A stretch of 41,712 bases of DNA, taken from the NCBI GenBank assembly GCA_903899985.1, contig CAIULL010000198.1:1-41712 (forward strand), given 5' to 3'. Source of the DNA: an uncultured Schlesneria sp. Lineage in GTDB: Bacteria; Planctomycetota; Planctomycetia; Planctomycetales; Planctomycetaceae. This document shows positions 40,935 through 41,712 of the stretch, in pieces. Position 1 is the stretch's first letter. Every line of letters starts with the position of its first letter. Under the pieces are notes generated by a model. It had not been told where the DNA came from. It did not search any database and saw only the letters and a program-made list of their open reading frames with translations. A program made the position numbers and the translations under genes.

Positions 40935-41533
40935 TTCGAGGCACCCCCAAAAATCGGTTCGAGCAGCGTTCTCAGTGCTTGACGTGCGCGATGGAGACGG
41001 ACCTTGACCGCACCGGGGCTCAGCTCCAGCATTTCTGCAACCGTTTCCGTGTCAAGCTCTTCGATGTCGCGCAGAATCAAAACGTTACGGTATGATTCGG
41101 GTAAAGCTTCGATTTTTTCGCGAATTAATTGCTGCGTTTCGCGCTGTTCGGAGATCTCACCTGCGGAATTCGTCCAGCGAGAACCAGGATCTCTCCGGTG
41201 GCCATCTGCCTGGAATGTTGGTAACAAATCGTCAATCGAATGTTCCGGATGCCGCCGTTTCGTTCGGAGTTTCATTAAAGAAGCGTTTACGGCGATCCGA
41301 TGCAGCCACGTCGCAAACTGAGACCGGCCGTCGAAAGATTCGAGTGACCTGAACGCCGACAAGAATGTCTCTTGTACTGCGTCGCGAGCATCTTCACGAT
41401 TGAACAACAGTCGCTCACAAACTGCCAAGATGCGGCCCCCGTAATCTCGAACAAGGCGCTCGTACGCAGCCGGTTCACCCGCACGCAGTGCGGAGACCAA
41501 TGCTGTCTCGGTTTCAGAAATGCTCGATTCCAT
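40931..41533 (-). CDS. ECF RNA polymerase sigma factor (RpoE-like)
   Basis: 200 residues. Region 2: YERLVRDYGGRILAVCERLL, DARDAVQETFLSAFRSL, FATWLHRIAVNASLMKLR. A linker with DDLLPTFQADG follows, then region 4: IEALPESYRNVLILRDIEELDTETVAEMLELSPGAVKVRLHRARQ (in order). This is a conventional group ECF factor, unlike the kinase-linked one at 7208-7804. It shares an operon with the anti-sigma gene. Candidate targets are the exported genes downstream, but I cannot identify its promoter motif. The GC- and AT-content of its upstream region is ordinary. Confidence 0.95.
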   Translation of the reverse strand: MESSISETETALVSALRAGEPAAYERLVRDYGGRILAVCERLLFNREDARDAVQETFLSAFRSLESFDGRSQFATWLHRIAVNASLMKLRTKRRHPEHSIDDLLPTFQADGHRRDPGSRWTNSAGEISEQRETQQLIREKIEALPESYRNVLILRDIEELDTETVAEMLELSPGAVKVRLHRARQALRTLLEPIFGGASK

Positions 41534-41592
41534 ATTTTTAAATTAACGTACAACGATCGAACGAACAACAAAGGAGGAATTTGTTGTCATCT

Positions 41593-41712
41593 TCAGGCCC
41601 GCACTTTTTCCCATTGCTTGTCAAGTTTTTTTTCTGAAACAGACACGGCTGTTCCCAATTCCTGAGTGAACAAAGCTACACGCAACTCTTCCGACATCCA
41701 GCGATAGATTTC
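41593..41712 (-). CDS. hrpA: C-terminal end of an HrpA-type ATP-dependent RNA helicase (partial)
   Basis: 39 residues are seen up to the TGA at 41595-41593; the gene runs off the window. EIYRWMSEELRVALFTQELG followed by TAVSVSEKKLDKQWE matches the end of the DUF3418 domain of HrpA helicases, where the usual pattern is EELRVSLFAQxLGT then P[IV]S[IVD]KR. It is upstream of the sigma factor gene on the same strand. It is too short to judge whether the rest is intact. Confidence 0.75.
   Translation of the reverse strand, partial: EIYRWMSEELRVALFTQELGTAVSVSEKKLDKQWEKVRA

Noticed and set aside
1-41712. CRISPR array, insertion sequence or prophage
   Set aside because: I saw no regularly spaced direct repeats, no transposase and no phage structural gene in the window.

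Overview
The window looks like chromosomal DNA of a planctomycete, probably from the Planctomycetaceae/Schlesneria/Gimesia side of the phylum. The evidence is lineage-typical protein families: two DUF1501 proteins with twin-arginine-like leaders, a PSCyt1/DUF1549/DUF1553 cytochrome protein, an ECF sigma factor next to a Ser/Thr kinase with a fused zinc anti-sigma motif, a TIGR03067-like domain, the futalosine-pathway enzyme MqnD, and a palindromic repeat whose translation reads GEAPAEP...GSAGASPS. This assignment is from family knowledge, not a database search.

Layout. 1-250: the 3' half of a tRNA with anticodon CAT, with no 5' half, followed by a terminator; it looks like the scar of a tRNA-targeting mobile element. 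467-1545 (-): a ribbon-helix-helix / GNAT / small-protein operon of toxin-antitoxin form with a palindromic operator. 1921-4032 (-): a solitary long DUF1501 protein. 4458-6664: ychF and a haloalkane-dehalogenase-like hydrolase, convergent, with a hairpin between them. 6780-12982: an ECF sigma factor, a zinc-finger/Ser-Thr kinase and a large HEAT-like/TIGR03067 protein, bracketed by two families of palindromic repeats. 13011-16907 (-): a cytochrome/DUF1501 operon.

17617-22548: housekeeping genes serA, priA and, convergent, folK. 22893-25432: a conserved small protein, an exported YbjN/chaperone-like protein, a Nudix hydrolase and a small c-type cytochrome. 25673-29214: a Wzt-like ABC ATPase converging on an MsbA-like exporter with an unusual N-terminal PH-like domain. 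29475-31648: an exported TIM-barrel sugar isomerase-like protein and a class I DAHP synthase. 32020-33288: mqnD and a small zinc-finger-like protein. 33289-33901: a non-coding gap with consecutive stem-loops. 33902-36304: a membrane-anchored SPFH protein with duplicated beta modules and a long coiled coil. 36437-37048 (-): rpsD. 37267-41533 (-): an ECF sigma/anti-sigma pair followed by a haem-motif alpha/alpha-toroid protein, an alpha/beta hydrolase and a zinc-ribbon membrane protein. 41593-41712 (-): the C-terminus of an HrpA-type helicase, cut by the window edge.

How the parts fit. Two sigma systems with different control logic are present: one couples an ECF factor to a membrane kinase carrying an HxxxCxxC anti-sigma motif, the other has a separate anti-sigma protein. 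The most interesting candidates for new biology are the tRNA scar beside the RHH-GNAT-third-gene operon, the repeat-bracketed sigma/kinase module, the SPFH protein with repeated modules, the PH-ABC fusion and the structured non-coding gap near 33.5 kb.
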